This document shows positions 41,840 through 50,893 of a stretch of DNA of 64,000 nt, piece by piece. Position 1 is the stretch's first letter, and every line of letters starts with the position of its first letter. Source of the stretch: an uncultured Marinococcus sp. (lineage in GTDB: Bacteria > Bacillota > Bacilli > Bacillales > Marinococcaceae). The notes below the pieces were generated by a model. It was not told the origin of the DNA. It saw nothing but the letters and a program-made list of their open reading frames with translations, and ran no database searches. The stretch covers positions 1 through 64,000 of the forward strand of contig NZ_CANLSU010000008.1 of assembly GCF_947493875.1 (NCBI RefSeq), written 5' to 3'. Position numbers and translations under genes: made by a program.

Positions 41840-42487
41840 TTATCCCCTTTCGTGCGTGTGCCGGTTTTTGGAGTTCAAATTATTTAATTTGTAGAGAATA
41901 TTGATCTTCTTGTCGTCACTGATTGGCAGGACCGGGCAGACGGCGTTGAGGTGGCCTTCCACTTCCATGCGCCGGGATTGAAGCGTGTATTCATCATCGG
42001 CATAGAGGAACAGGTAAAATTCCCGGTTGGTGCGGCGTTGTTCGATGAATTGGAGTTCCTGCAATTTCTTTTCTAAAAATAGGCGGTACTGCGGCTTTTT
42101 GGCCTGTTGCATTTTTTCAAGGATATGCCGTTGTTGGGAGGACGTATCCACCGGAAAATCAAACGGAATGATCTTAAAATCATGGTTATAGCCCTGCAAG
42201 AAGGTCGCAAAGTGATAAATCTTTTTGGTTTTATCCGTTTCATTCAGTGAATAAATATCGCTGGATTCCAGTTGCATCATATCCATATAGCCTTTGTTGT
42301 CCGGGAGTTCCAGAAAGCCGTTGCCCGTGAGATCAATCACGGGCGTGATGTCGGCAAAGCTGGATTTTACTTTGGGCTTGGCTTCCTTTTTTCGTTTCTG
42401 GACTTGATCGCTTTCGACAAAGATCGCGGTCCCTTCGTTGGGTTTCTTGCCAAACCAACGGCCTTTCTGATCGTTAAACAGCGCCAT
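41840..42487 (-). CDS. TrsD/TraD-type conjugation protein
   Basis: 215 aa, soluble, basic N-terminus (MALFNDQKGRWFGKKPNEG). The order DUF5592-like protein, ~215-aa protein, VirB4 matches TrsC-TrsD-TrsE of staphylococcal pSK41/pGO1-type plasmids, which is my basis for the name. The middle (IYHFATFLQGYNHDFKIIPF, RRHILEKMQQ) resembles the N-terminal region of larger VirB4 proteins, so it may be a detached VirB4 N-domain. Confidence 0.7.
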   Translation of the reverse strand: MALFNDQKGRWFGKKPNEGTAIFVESDQVQKRKKEAKPKVKSSFADITPVIDLTGNGFLELPDNKGYMDMMQLESSDIYSLNETDKTKKIYHFATFLQGYNHDFKIIPFDFPVDTSSQQRHILEKMQQAKKPQYRLFLEKKLQELQFIEQRRTNREFYLFLYADDEYTLQSRRMEVEGHLNAVCPVLPISDDKKINILYKLNNLNSKNRHTHERG

Positions 42488-42811
42488 TTAGCTGTCGCTC
42501 CTTTCCGTCTCATCGGCTTCTTCGACCGGGGAGTAATCAATCGCCGTGTACGTGTCTTTGCGGCGCATGATCGCATAGTACACGGCTTGATAGATGCGGC
42601 GTTTCGGGTTACTGGTCGGCCGGATGATTAAGAGCAGGGCCAGAAACAACATGAAGCCGTAAAAGCCCCAGATCAAGTTGCCATGCACCAGATTGCTCAT
42701 GACCATCGTGAACGGGATTAACCCGATCAGTAGAAGAAAATCTGTTAGATACATCCATTTATTGATTTTCAGTTCGGTACTCATATCTTTGGGGATGCGG
42801 TAGGACGCCAT
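42488..42811 (-). CDS. VirB3-like membrane protein (DUF5592/TrsC type)
   Basis: 107 aa: N-terminus YRIPKDMSTELKINKWMYL, two membrane helices (DFLLLIGLIPFTMVMSNL and IWGFYGFMLFLALLLIIR), then the cytoplasmic NPKRRIYQAVYYAIMRRKDTY. The layout and the 'rIpk-m-telki' opening are those of DUF5592 proteins, which stand in the VirB3 position just before VirB4 in Gram-positive systems. Its stop meets the start of the TrsD-like gene. Confidence 0.8.
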   Translation of the reverse strand: MASYRIPKDMSTELKINKWMYLTDFLLLIGLIPFTMVMSNLVHGNLIWGFYGFMLFLALLLIIRPTSNPKRRIYQAVYYAIMRRKDTYTAIDYSPVEEADETERSDS

Positions 42812-42836
42812 GTTTTCCCTCCTTGCTTCGTTCGAT

Positions 42837-45800
42837 TTAGTTTCGTTTATTGTTTCGTTTCACGGTTTTCCGGGTGTTTTTCCCGAGATCATAGTTCCGT
42901 TTCATCGGTTCTTGCTGTTCGGTGACCCGTTCCCGGCGATTTACCCGGCCTTCGGTCTGCCGGTGCTTGACCGACTGCTGAACATCCTGTTCGGTATCAT
43001 TGCCCTGATGCTGAACGGTCTGTTCCTGCTGAATGGTTTCCTTGCTTGTTCCTCCCCGGTGTCCCTGTTCGGTGGAGTGTTCATGCCGGACACTGTTTCC
43101 TCCGGCGTCACTTGGCGAAGATGCCGGAGCGCTTGGCCCCGGTCCGGGCGAGGATGACGGTGGTGGATCTGCTTGACCTCCCGTGTCGCCGCCAGACGTA
43201 TAGGTGGTGTTTACTTGGCCGCCGTCCTGCCGGTGGTTCGTGGACGTTTGGACCTCTTGTTCCACGTTTTGGGTACGGCTGCTGTCCGTTTCCTGCGTCA
43301 CCTGCTCCCGGTGGGTGCTTGTGGAGCTGTTGGACGGTCCCTGTTCCTGCCGGACACTGGCCGTGTCTTGGCCGGAGCTGTTCGCACTAGCAGACGCCGG
43401 AGCGTTCCCCGTAGCTGGTGCGTCCGGGCTTCCGGCGTTGGCCGCCGAGCCGGATTGGTTCGTCTGAACACTGCCGCCAGATGCCTGTTGGCCGCCCTGG
43501 ACGGTTTGAACGTCCTGTTCCACGTTTTGAGTTTGTTGGCCGTCTATTTTCTGCGTCACCTGTTCCCGGTGGGTGCTTGCGGAGCTGTTGGACGGTCCCT
43601 GTTCCTGCCGGACACTGGCCGTGTCTTGGCCGGAGCTGTTCGCACTAGCAGACGCCGGAGCGTTCCCCGTAGCTGGTGCGTCCGGGCTTCCGGCGTTAGC
43701 CGCCGAGCCGGATTGGTTCGTCTGGCCGTTGCCGCCCGATGCTTGCTGTTGCCCCTGTACGGTCTGCACGTCCTGTTCCACGTTTTGGGTTTGTTGGCCG
43801 TCTGCTTCCTGCGTCACCTGTTCCCGGTGGGTTCCAGTCGTTCCGGCACTATCGCCTTTGACGTTCTGAACGCTTGCCGTGTCTTGGCCCGAAGTATTCG
43901 CACTGGCTGATGCCGGAGCGTTCCCCGTAGCTGGCGCGTCCGGGCTTCCGACGTTGGCCGCCGAGCCGGATTGGTTCGTCTGGCCGTTGCCGCCCGATGC
44001 TTGCTGTTGCCCCTGTACGGTCTGCACGTCCTGTTCCACGTTTTGGGTACTGGTCCCGTCCATTTCCTGCGTGACACTTTCCCGATGTGTTCCGGCCGAG
44101 CCGGTGGTTTCGCCGTTCATGTTCTGAACGCTTGCGGTATCTCCGGTGTCTGTATTGGCCCCAGCCGATGCCGGAGCGTTCCCGGTGGACGGCGTTTCCG
44201 TGGAAGCTGATTCCCCGGCGGTCCCGGCTTGGTTCGTCTGGACGTTGCCGCCAGATGCCTGTTGCCCCTGTACGGTCTGCACGTCCTGTTCCACGTTTTG
44301 GGTACTGGTCCCGTCCATTTCTTGGGTGACACTTTCCCGATGCGTTCCGGCCGAGCCGGTGGTTTCGCCGTTCATGTTCTGAACACTTGCGGTATCTCCG
44401 GTGTCTGTATTGGCACTGGCCGATGCCGGAGCGTTCCCGGTGGACGGCGTTTCCGTGGAAGCTGATTCGCCAGCCGACCCGGATTGGTTTGTCTGGACGT
44501 TGCCGCCAGATGCCTGTTGCCCCTGTACGGTTTGCATGTCCTGTTCCACGTCTTGGCTACTGCTGCTATCGGTTTCCCGTGTCACCTGCTCCCGGTGCGT
44601 TCCCGTTTGTCCGGCGTTATTACTATTCATATTTTGAACGCTGGCCGTATCTCCCGTGTCCGTGTTGGCATCTACCGATGCCGGAGTATCGCCCGTGGCC
44701 GGGGTTTCGTCCATATCGGGGCTTTCCGTGGTCCCGGACGTTGACGAAGGGCGTTGCCCGTTGGCCGGAGACGTGGCATTGGCGTTTGTTCCTTGCCGGT
44801 TGGTTCTGCCTTTGGCGGGGCCGTCTGTCCCGGTCGCTTTTGCCTGTTCATCGTCCATTTCCTCATGCAGAGAGGGAATGGAACTCTGGTTCTCGTTGGC
44901 ATCGGTCGTTGACGTGGAGCTGTCGTCTTGATCGGTCGCTGAAGCCGCCGACGTCCCATTGGTCGAGGATGCCGAGCCGTTGGCGGTTGAATGGTCGCCT
45001 TGATCGGTGACGCTTTCGTTGGCCGTGTCTTGGTTCTGGCTGTCTGTCCCGGCTTTATTGCCCCGGTAATCGGCCATATTTGCCACGTTGCCGGTTCCAC
45101 CCGTTCCGGCCTGTCCTTCGGCGGCTTGGGAGACGTCCTCCCGGTCTTGGCTGTTACCGGTGTTCGGATTCCCGGAGCCGCCGTTACCTTGTTCCTTGTT
45201 GTTGCTCATTTTATCGCTGATGTTTCTGACCCCACTCATGCCGGCTTTCGTTACTCCAGCGGCGCCTTTGGCGGCCGCATAGGTTCCGGCCAGAGCGCCC
45301 CAACTGGATTTCAACCCGGCATCCAAGCCAAAGAGCCGTTCAACAATGTTCGGCCCGTCTAACACGGCCACACTCAAACCAACCATGCCGAGGACGTACA
45401 CCAGTCCATCGGTGCTGTCGTTCAGCATGTCGGCCGCAATCATGTAGATTTTTAGAGATAAAAAGACCATGATCGTGACCATGAAAATGCTGATGATGTT
45501 CTGGACCACCTGCTTCATCCGTTGGCCGGAGTGCATGTCGGACGCCGCCACCAGTGGAGCCAGTACGTAGTTAAAGGCCAGATTGAAAAACAGCGTAGCC
45601 AGTTTAACGCCAATAATCACTAACACGGCCGCAACGACCGTCAGCGTAGCGATTAACGGGACCCAATCTACGTTATAGCGGTAATAGTATTCCTGCGTAA
45701 TGTTGGAAATCCAGCCGCCGTCCTCCAGGTCGGTCACTTCCCGTGTGCCATCCGGCAGGGTCTGAATTTTTTTCGAGACAATGTCTTGTCCTTTATCTTT

Positions 45801-46400
45801 CAAGGTTTCTTCACTGTTGATCTGTGTATCTTCATTGAGCGGCGCATTGATCGTAAGGTCTTGGGCATAGGATGGATTAATTTGATTTTCTTCTTCCAAT
45901 TCCGTGGTTTCCCAACCTTGCAGATCATAGAGCGCCACATCGGTAATGTTATTTTTGATCGCATCATCGGCTAAGGTGTTTGTGCCATTCTCAAAGTTCA
46001 CCGCATCCACCGCTTGATCGGTAAATTCATTGGCCTGATTCATGCCGACCGATAAAATGGTCATGATCGCCAGTGCCATGAAGATATTCGAGACAAGGGC
46101 CGGGCGATTCACGGCGTCCTGTTTCAAGATAAGCAAGTATCCAATAAACATGAGGTTCATCGCCATGAGAATGACCAATACCGGTTGCATCGTATTGACA
46201 AATTCGGTGATCTGCGGGTTATCGTATAAGAGTTTCAGCCCGAGCATCGAATCCGTGATATTCTGGAACGCATCGACAATCCAAGCCATGCCTTTGACAA
46301 ACATCCATGCCATCATGCGAAGCAGATCAATCACGATCGTGCCTTTTGTTAATTCGTCGGAAAACCGTTCAAGGTATTCCAGTATCTGTTCATCGTTCAC
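42837..46400 (-). CDS. VirB6/TrbL-like channel protein with a giant repetitive C-terminal tail
   Basis: 1187 aa. Residues 1-380 are a polytopic membrane domain of TrbL/VirB6 type (segments such as PVLVILMAMNLMFIGYLLIL, LIATLTVVAAVLVIIGVKL, NLAFNYVLAPLVAASDMHSG and VQNIISIFMVTIMVFLSL). From about 390 to the end there is an 800-residue hydrophilic tail of Gly, Ser, Thr, Asn, Gln and Asp with some five and a half repeats of about 85 residues, ending in an Arg/Lys-rich tip. Family members usually have short tails. Start has AAAGGAGGGAACGCC. The tail is probably disordered; its side of the membrane is not known. Confidence 0.88.
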   Translation of the reverse strand: MNDEQILEYLERFSDELTKGTIVIDLLRMMAWMFVKGMAWIVDAFQNITDSMLGLKLLYDNPQITEFVNTMQPVLVILMAMNLMFIGYLLILKQDAVNRPALVSNIFMALAIMTILSVGMNQANEFTDQAVDAVNFENGTNTLADDAIKNNITDVALYDLQGWETTELEEENQINPSYAQDLTINAPLNEDTQINSEETLKDKGQDIVSKKIQTLPDGTREVTDLEDGGWISNITQEYYYRYNVDWVPLIATLTVVAAVLVIIGVKLATLFFNLAFNYVLAPLVAASDMHSGQRMKQVVQNIISIFMVTIMVFLSLKIYMIAADMLNDSTDGLVYVLGMVGLSVAVLDGPNIVERLFGLDAGLKSSWGALAGTYAAAKGAAGVTKAGMSGVRNISDKMSNNKEQGNGGSGNPNTGNSQDREDVSQAAEGQAGTGGTGNVANMADYRGNKAGTDSQNQDTANESVTDQGDHSTANGSASSTNGTSAASATDQDDSSTSTTDANENQSSIPSLHEEMDDEQAKATGTDGPAKGRTNRQGTNANATSPANGQRPSSTSGTTESPDMDETPATGDTPASVDANTDTGDTASVQNMNSNNAGQTGTHREQVTRETDSSSSQDVEQDMQTVQGQQASGGNVQTNQSGSAGESASTETPSTGNAPASASANTDTGDTASVQNMNGETTGSAGTHRESVTQEMDGTSTQNVEQDVQTVQGQQASGGNVQTNQAGTAGESASTETPSTGNAPASAGANTDTGDTASVQNMNGETTGSAGTHRESVTQEMDGTSTQNVEQDVQTVQGQQQASGGNGQTNQSGSAANVGSPDAPATGNAPASASANTSGQDTASVQNVKGDSAGTTGTHREQVTQEADGQQTQNVEQDVQTVQGQQQASGGNGQTNQSGSAANAGSPDAPATGNAPASASANSSGQDTASVRQEQGPSNSSASTHREQVTQKIDGQQTQNVEQDVQTVQGGQQASGGSVQTNQSGSAANAGSPDAPATGNAPASASANSSGQDTASVRQEQGPSNSSTSTHREQVTQETDSSRTQNVEQEVQTSTNHRQDGGQVNTTYTSGGDTGGQADPPPSSSPGPGPSAPASSPSDAGGNSVRHEHSTEQGHRGGTSKETIQQEQTVQHQGNDTEQDVQQSVKHRQTEGRVNRRERVTEQQEPMKRNYDLGKNTRKTVKRNNKRN
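43250..44700 (-). repeat. Tandem coding repeats in the VirB6-like tail
   Basis: Five full and one partial unit of about 84-86 codons. Each unit contains, in order, NAPASASAN, DTASVQN, THRE-VTQE, QNVEQDVQTVQGQQ, ASGGN-QTNQ and a Ser/Ala-rich joint ending STG or ATG. Units 2 and 3 are almost identical at the DNA level, as are units 4 and 5 in parts, which points to recent duplication. The opposite strand shows many long but false frames because of the repeats. Confidence 0.9.
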
Positions 46401-46424
46401 GGCGTTCCCTCCTTTCGGCCCGGT

Positions 46425-46628
46425 CTAGCAGGTCAAAAACTCGTTCACACTGGTGTTGACCGCATAATCGTATTCATCCACCAACACGTCCACATCTCCG
46501 GAATCATCGTTCTTTTCTTTCACTTTGACCGTTCCATCCGTGAGCCGGATAATGAGTTCGCCCCCCACCTTCATATCTTCAAAATGGTGTAAGACATCAG
46601 CCAGTCGTTGAAGAGATCGGTTCGGCAT
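46425..46628 (-). CDS. Small conjugation protein (67 aa)
   Basis: Starts at ATG 46626-46628 (AAAGGAGAGAATACC); a longer frame to 46688 lacks a site. Sequence MPNRSLQRLADVLHHFEDM then GGELIIRLTDGTVKVKEKND and an acidic tail. No family recognised. The start lies inside the 3' end of the VirD4 gene (32-bp overlap), showing coupling, and it ends 25 bp before the VirB6-like gene. Confidence 0.65.
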   Translation of the reverse strand: MPNRSLQRLADVLHHFEDMKVGGELIIRLTDGTVKVKEKNDDSGDVDVLVDEYDYAVNTSVNEFLTC

Positions 46629-49167
46629 TGGTATTCTCTCCTTTGTCGATTGCTTTCTGGTACTTTCGGCGTTCGTTTTTAATAGCATCTTTCGTTTGGG
46701 TCATCATTCGTTCGGGTATCCATTCCGCTTCGTTCCATTCGGTTAACGAAGCCTCGCACTCGCCCACATTCATCTGATGCACGTCTAAAGGGACTTGCTG
46801 ATCTAATATCTGCAACAGGGTCGCATCTATCACCTCTTGAACGGACTTGCTTTCAAAGGCCGCCGCTTCATCACTGATGCCTACGGCCTGTTTCGGTGCT
46901 TCATCATCGGCCGATTGGTTGTTGTCAGCTTCCCCCTGTTGTACTTCGGAAGAAGGTGCTTGTGGTTGATCTTGCTTTGGCCCGTCTTGATTGGCCGAGC
47001 CGTGATCGGTGTTTTCGTCCTCGAATCGGTAAATCACCTTTTGAAGATTGAGGTCGGTGTGTTTGCAGTTAATATCAATGTCCTCCAGGTCGATGTCGGT
47101 ATTAAACTGGTTGCTTAAATACTCATACCGGAATTTCATCCGGGTCTTGCCGTGGTTGTAAATCGGGTACGGCGTCACGTTCTCCCGGTTCAAGTCCTCC
47201 CGTTTGATGCCACGGTACACCACCATTTCGCCGGGTTTTAAACGTCCGAGTTCGGACGCATCCAACAGGCGGCGGCCATCGGTCCCTTCGGTTTTGTTTT
47301 TATCCGTACTCAATGTACTCCCGGACCGACTGTTGGAGCTGATCGTTTTTTCGCCCAGCAGTTTGGAAAATTCCTCGTTCGTTTCGTAGTCGGTCGAAAG
47401 CAGATACATTTTATTCGCACAGTTGCCAATGATGTTGTCGGCTTCCTTGTCGTATTTGTGCTTGATCTGCGACAGGTCCTGCACGACCAGATTAAAGTGA
47501 ATCCGGCGGCCGAGACTGACCGTAATCATGTTGCCCATGTCCGAGATCGAGGGCATGTTCCCAAATTCATCTAAAATAAAGATGACCTGCCGGATGCACT
47601 TCCGGCCCGGTGTGAAGTAGGAGGTTTTTGCCAGTTCGGTGTACAGCTGCTTGACGTATAAGGACGCAATCACATGCAGGGAAGTATCGTCATCCGGTGT
47701 TAATAGAAAAACGGCCGTTGGCTTCGTGAAGTGTTCAAATTCCCGGAGGGCGACAGCTCCCTGCTCACCGCCCTGTTGGTCGTTCTCGACCTTGTACGTG
47801 ACTGTTCCAGTTTCTTCGTTAATCGCTTTGACTATCACCGTAAGGGTTGCGCCTGTTTTATGATCGTGAAACGTGACGGTTTGGCCTTTGTTCAGTGATC
47901 GGTCATGACTGAACTTGAACAAACCATTCGTATTTGCTCGGGTTCGTTCCGTTCCTTCCGGGAACGTGGCCGTGACTTCGCCCTGCGCCGATGCAAAGCC
48001 CGTGATGTGCTTGCCAAACCCGACCTTTCGCATATCAAACGAATGGTGCGAGGTCATTTTCGCAATCGGTGTGAGCGTAAAAATGCTCAACTTATCAAAC
48101 GCATTGGCATAAATCCCGGCGACCGTCTGGCCCGCCCCACTCGCGAATTTCACCGTGGCATACTGAAGTTTGGCCGGATGGCTTGCTGGCAGACTGTCAA
48201 AAAAGTCGTCCAGTCCCGTTCGTGTATTGCCTTTCTCATCGGCGGTCTGTTGGCTTGCCAGTTCGTTAAGGGTGTTTGCCACGGAGTACATGGTGATTTT
48301 TTCCGGGTGGTCCGGCAGGTTCTTTTCGCACAGCCCCAAAATCAACGCTGTGCATAAGGAACTGGCCGAATCCTGCCAGAACTTGTCTTTGGCTTCCGGG
48401 TCGGCATACAGCATGTGAGCGATCGCCTTCGCATGTTGTTCGGCCTTCCCCAAATCCCCTTCCTCATAGGCATCAATCACCATGCGGAGGATCTGAAAAC
48501 TCATGGACCGAATTTCCGGTTCGATCAAGTTCAGGGCTTCTACATGATAGCCCCGGCGTTCGAGGGTTGCCTTCGATGCCGCCAAAATTTCACCTTTGGG
48601 ATCATTTAAAACCATAGACGCCTTCTGTTCGGCCCGGGAGTAAATGTCGATCATCGGAAACATGCCGATTTCGCCTTTACCACTTCTGGTTGTTCCTATC
48701 CATAAGTTATTGCTTTTGGAATCATCAATGTAGATGCGGTCCTCGTACCGGGACACCGGAACACCGCCTTCGCCCGGAAAACGCGGTTCTTCTTCCGTTT
48801 CTTTTTCGGGGATCGCTTTGTACTGCTGTTGAATCTCTTTGAGAGACGTAAAGCGACTGGAGCCTTTGGCATCCCCTTCGGTGATGTCTTTAAAATTACT
48901 CCGTAGTTTGTAATAGAAGATGCCGCCCACGATCAGCGTTGCGATAAACATAAATAGATAACCAAGCGCCGGAATATCCGAGGTCGTAAATAACAGCCCC
49001 AGGAAGTTAAAAGAGACGCCGGGAGGGTCGGGGTTGCCAAGCCCTTGAAGCAGGTTGCGAACGTTCGTGATACAAAAATTAATTAGCGTATTAGATAATA
49101 GAAAAAACACCAACGCCCCGAGCAACGCCAGAATCCCGTGAGCCTTTTTCGTTTTGAGTATCTTCAT
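46597..49167 (-). CDS. VirD4-type coupling protein (TrsK-like)
   Basis: Membrane-bound ATPase that brings the relaxase-DNA complex to the channel, 856 aa. Two N-terminal membrane helices (ILALLGALVFFLLSNTLI and LGYLFMFIATLIVGGIFY); Walker A WIGTTRSGKGEIGMFPMI near residue 160 with NDPKGEI after it; Walker B VIFILDEFGNMPSI near 532; ending in an acidic tail. Between about 390 and 480 there is an inserted beta-rich segment (QTVTFHDHKTGATLTVIV, TVTYKVEND) before KPTAVFLLTPDDD, which many VirD4 proteins lack. AAAGGAGGGACAGC site. Confidence 0.92.
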   Translation of the reverse strand: MKILKTKKAHGILALLGALVFFLLSNTLINFCITNVRNLLQGLGNPDPPGVSFNFLGLLFTTSDIPALGYLFMFIATLIVGGIFYYKLRSNFKDITEGDAKGSSRFTSLKEIQQQYKAIPEKETEEEPRFPGEGGVPVSRYEDRIYIDDSKSNNLWIGTTRSGKGEIGMFPMIDIYSRAEQKASMVLNDPKGEILAASKATLERRGYHVEALNLIEPEIRSMSFQILRMVIDAYEEGDLGKAEQHAKAIAHMLYADPEAKDKFWQDSASSLCTALILGLCEKNLPDHPEKITMYSVANTLNELASQQTADEKGNTRTGLDDFFDSLPASHPAKLQYATVKFASGAGQTVAGIYANAFDKLSIFTLTPIAKMTSHHSFDMRKVGFGKHITGFASAQGEVTATFPEGTERTRANTNGLFKFSHDRSLNKGQTVTFHDHKTGATLTVIVKAINEETGTVTYKVENDQQGGEQGAVALREFEHFTKPTAVFLLTPDDDTSLHVIASLYVKQLYTELAKTSYFTPGRKCIRQVIFILDEFGNMPSISDMGNMITVSLGRRIHFNLVVQDLSQIKHKYDKEADNIIGNCANKMYLLSTDYETNEEFSKLLGEKTISSNSRSGSTLSTDKNKTEGTDGRRLLDASELGRLKPGEMVVYRGIKREDLNRENVTPYPIYNHGKTRMKFRYEYLSNQFNTDIDLEDIDINCKHTDLNLQKVIYRFEDENTDHGSANQDGPKQDQPQAPSSEVQQGEADNNQSADDEAPKQAVGISDEAAAFESKSVQEVIDATLLQILDQQVPLDVHQMNVGECEASLTEWNEAEWIPERMMTQTKDAIKNERRKYQKAIDKGENTNAEPISSTTG

Positions 49168-49179
49168 GCTGTCCCTCCT

Positions 49180-50283
49180 TTAAAGGTCGTTTTGTTGCTG
49201 TTCGGCTTCTTCTTTCTCCTGTTCCAGTTCCTCGATCTTATCGGCATCCTCGTCCTCGTCCAGATCGTCGATCTGACTGTTTAGATCATCAATGGTGGAC
49301 TGATGCTCTTGATAGGTGTCGATGGTCTCCCGAACGCCATCCGTCTGATGGTTCTGGTAGACCTGTTCAGCTCCTTCCACATCGTCTTGATGCAGGTGGG
49401 CTTTTGCCAGCATTTCACTCCGGCGGTTCGTCATGTCTACGTTGTCGGTGTTCATCACCTTCTCGTAGTTGCCATTCTGATAGGCCAGTTCAAACGCTCC
49501 TTCGTCCGTTGGAAACGCATCGTGATAGGCTTGGAGCGTGTCGGTATTTTTGTTCAATCGAATAAATTCCACGGCCGTGGCTTTGTTGTCGAATAGCTTG
49601 TTCATCTGTTGAAACTGCTCCTTATCGGCTAAAAAACTGGCATAGATATTTCGTTCCTGCGTGGAAAGATCGGTCGGGTCTTTATCTTTGTAGTAATCCA
49701 GCAATTCCTGTTCATCCCCCATAAGCGCATCTTGATAGGTGCTGACTTTGGCTTCCTGCGTTTCTTTGGTGTTCGTGACTTCCTGCATTTCCGCACTGAC
49801 CGAGGATAATTGGATGATGAAGAAGGAAAACAGGCCAATGGACGCCAGAACGAAAAACGCCGCCACGCCGTACACGGTTTTGCGTTGCCACCGTTTGAGC
49901 CGGGACACATAGTTGGCATCCACATTCTCGTTCGGACTGATCTGTTCCTCGAATTTGTATTTTTCTTCTACCAATGCTTCCATATCTTCCAGAAAGCCCA
50001 GCCGCATCCGTTCTTTTTCCTTGCTTGTGCGAATCTTCGGCAGGTTGTTCTTGATGTGCATGAACAGGTTCGGGGCCTGTTTGCTTCCAAAGGTAAACCG
50101 TCCTTCGTACATTTCTTCGTTCAAATCATCGTCCAAGACGTAAAAATAAGCCGGAATGGTATCGTTCTGGTCCCGCATTTCCATTTCGATGTTTTGCGAG
50201 AGTTCCACCGCTTCATCAAACGGAATCCGTTGATGCCGGGGAATTTTTGGGTGATTACCTTGCGTAAAATTCACGTACAGCAT
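49180..50283 (-). CDS. Single-pass tra membrane protein with EssB-like layout (367 aa)
   Basis: Cytoplasmic N-terminal domain of about 150 residues (AYFYVLDDDLNEEMYEGRF, NLFMHIKNNLPKI), one membrane helix near 160 (TVYGVAAFFVLASIGLFSFF), then an exported helical region with TPR-like repeats (FELAYQNGNYEKVMNTD) and an acidic coiled-coil end. The arrangement recalls EssB/YukC of type VII secretion, but I see no diagnostic motif. Good AAGGAGGACGAACC site. In the tra operon between pilin and VirD4. Confidence 0.65.
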   Translation of the reverse strand: MLYVNFTQGNHPKIPRHQRIPFDEAVELSQNIEMEMRDQNDTIPAYFYVLDDDLNEEMYEGRFTFGSKQAPNLFMHIKNNLPKIRTSKEKERMRLGFLEDMEALVEEKYKFEEQISPNENVDANYVSRLKRWQRKTVYGVAAFFVLASIGLFSFFIIQLSSVSAEMQEVTNTKETQEAKVSTYQDALMGDEQELLDYYKDKDPTDLSTQERNIYASFLADKEQFQQMNKLFDNKATAVEFIRLNKNTDTLQAYHDAFPTDEGAFELAYQNGNYEKVMNTDNVDMTNRRSEMLAKAHLHQDDVEGAEQVYQNHQTDGVRETIDTYQEHQSTIDDLNSQIDDLDEDEDADKIEELEQEKEEAEQQQNDL

Positions 50284-50314
50284 GGTTCGTCCTCCTTAAA
50301 AAAAGCATGAAAAA

Positions 50315-50335
50315 AAGAGCCGCAGAACGGCTCTT
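50315..50335 (-). terminator. Intrinsic terminator inside the tra operon, after the pilin gene
   Basis: On the minus strand AAGAGCCG-TTCTG-CGGCTCTT (8-bp stem) followed by a run of T residues, 31 bp after the pilin stop codon and ahead of the next gene's ribosome-binding site. It should cut expression of the downstream tra genes relative to pilin. Confidence 0.85.
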
Positions 50336-50365
50336 GCTTCGATGCTAGATAATTATATGATGTCG

Positions 50366-50638
50366 TTAAAAGGATATATTGGAATCAATGGCCTGAGCTA
50401 TCCCGTAAGCGCCCATGACCACAACCAGTCCGGCTAAGGCGCCGATAAACCAGCCGACCGATTTCCGCCGACCATTATCGCCACCAAGCATCAAATAATA
50501 CCCACCTACACATAACGCAATGGCTGCGCTAATCAAGCCCAATGTTTGAGCCGTGCTTATAATACGTTCCCCTGTCGAAACCAGATCATTGACACCGGTC
50601 GACCCGACCACCAGGGATTGTGCCATCCATTCTTTCAT
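50366..50638 (-). CDS. VirB2-like pilin or TrbC-type protein
   Basis: 90 aa with two membrane helices (TLGLISAAIALCVGGYYLML and VGWFIGALAGLVVVMGAYGIA) joined by a short basic loop GGDNGRRKS, the standard VirB2/TrbC pilin topology. The N-terminal MKEWMAQSLVVGSTGVNDL is not a clear cleavable signal. AGGAGGGACAATA site. Followed by an intrinsic terminator, as expected for an abundant subunit. Confidence 0.78.
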   Translation of the reverse strand: MKEWMAQSLVVGSTGVNDLVSTGERIISTAQTLGLISAAIALCVGGYYLMLGGDNGRRKSVGWFIGALAGLVVVMGAYGIAQAIDSNISF

Positions 50639-50661
50639 TATTGTCCCTCCTAAAGAGTGGT

Positions 50662-50880
50662 TTAGTATCGTTCGTTGTATGATTCGGTGTGTGGATGCGT
50701 TGGTTCATTGGTTGGCGTTTTCTCGTTGCTGTCCTCGTCCAAACCAACAAAGTCCAACAGATGATCGTCAATGTATTTGGTGTGCTGGTCGTGCAACCAT
50801 TCCTCGTAGTTCACGTTCTGCTTTTCCATCATTTTCCGAGCAATATCTTTTTTCTGTTTTTGTTCCTTTCGTCCTGCCAC
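50662..50880 (-). CDS. Small hydrophilic tra protein (72 aa)
   Basis: The GTG at 50878-50880 is chosen because CGAGGTGTCTCC precedes it and the neighbouring lipoprotein stops at 50894; longer frames overlap that gene. Sequence MAGRKEQKQKKDIARKMMEK then NYEEWLHDQHTKYIDDHLLD and an acidic, Thr/Pro-rich end. No family recognised. Part of the tra operon. Confidence 0.6.
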   Translation of the reverse strand: MAGRKEQKQKKDIARKMMEKQNVNYEEWLHDQHTKYIDDHLLDFVGLDEDSNEKTPTNEPTHPHTESYNERY

Positions 50881-50893
50881 GGAGACACCTCGT

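Noticed and set aside
43250..44700. Possible CRISPR-like or satellite array
   Set aside because: The repeats are about 255 bp, in frame and diverged only as protein repeats would be; there are no short repeats with unique spacers.
43046..45362. Many long plus-strand frames across the VirB6-like gene
   Set aside because: They are shadows created by the GC-rich tandem coding repeats on the minus strand; they lack ribosome-binding sites and repeat with the same period.
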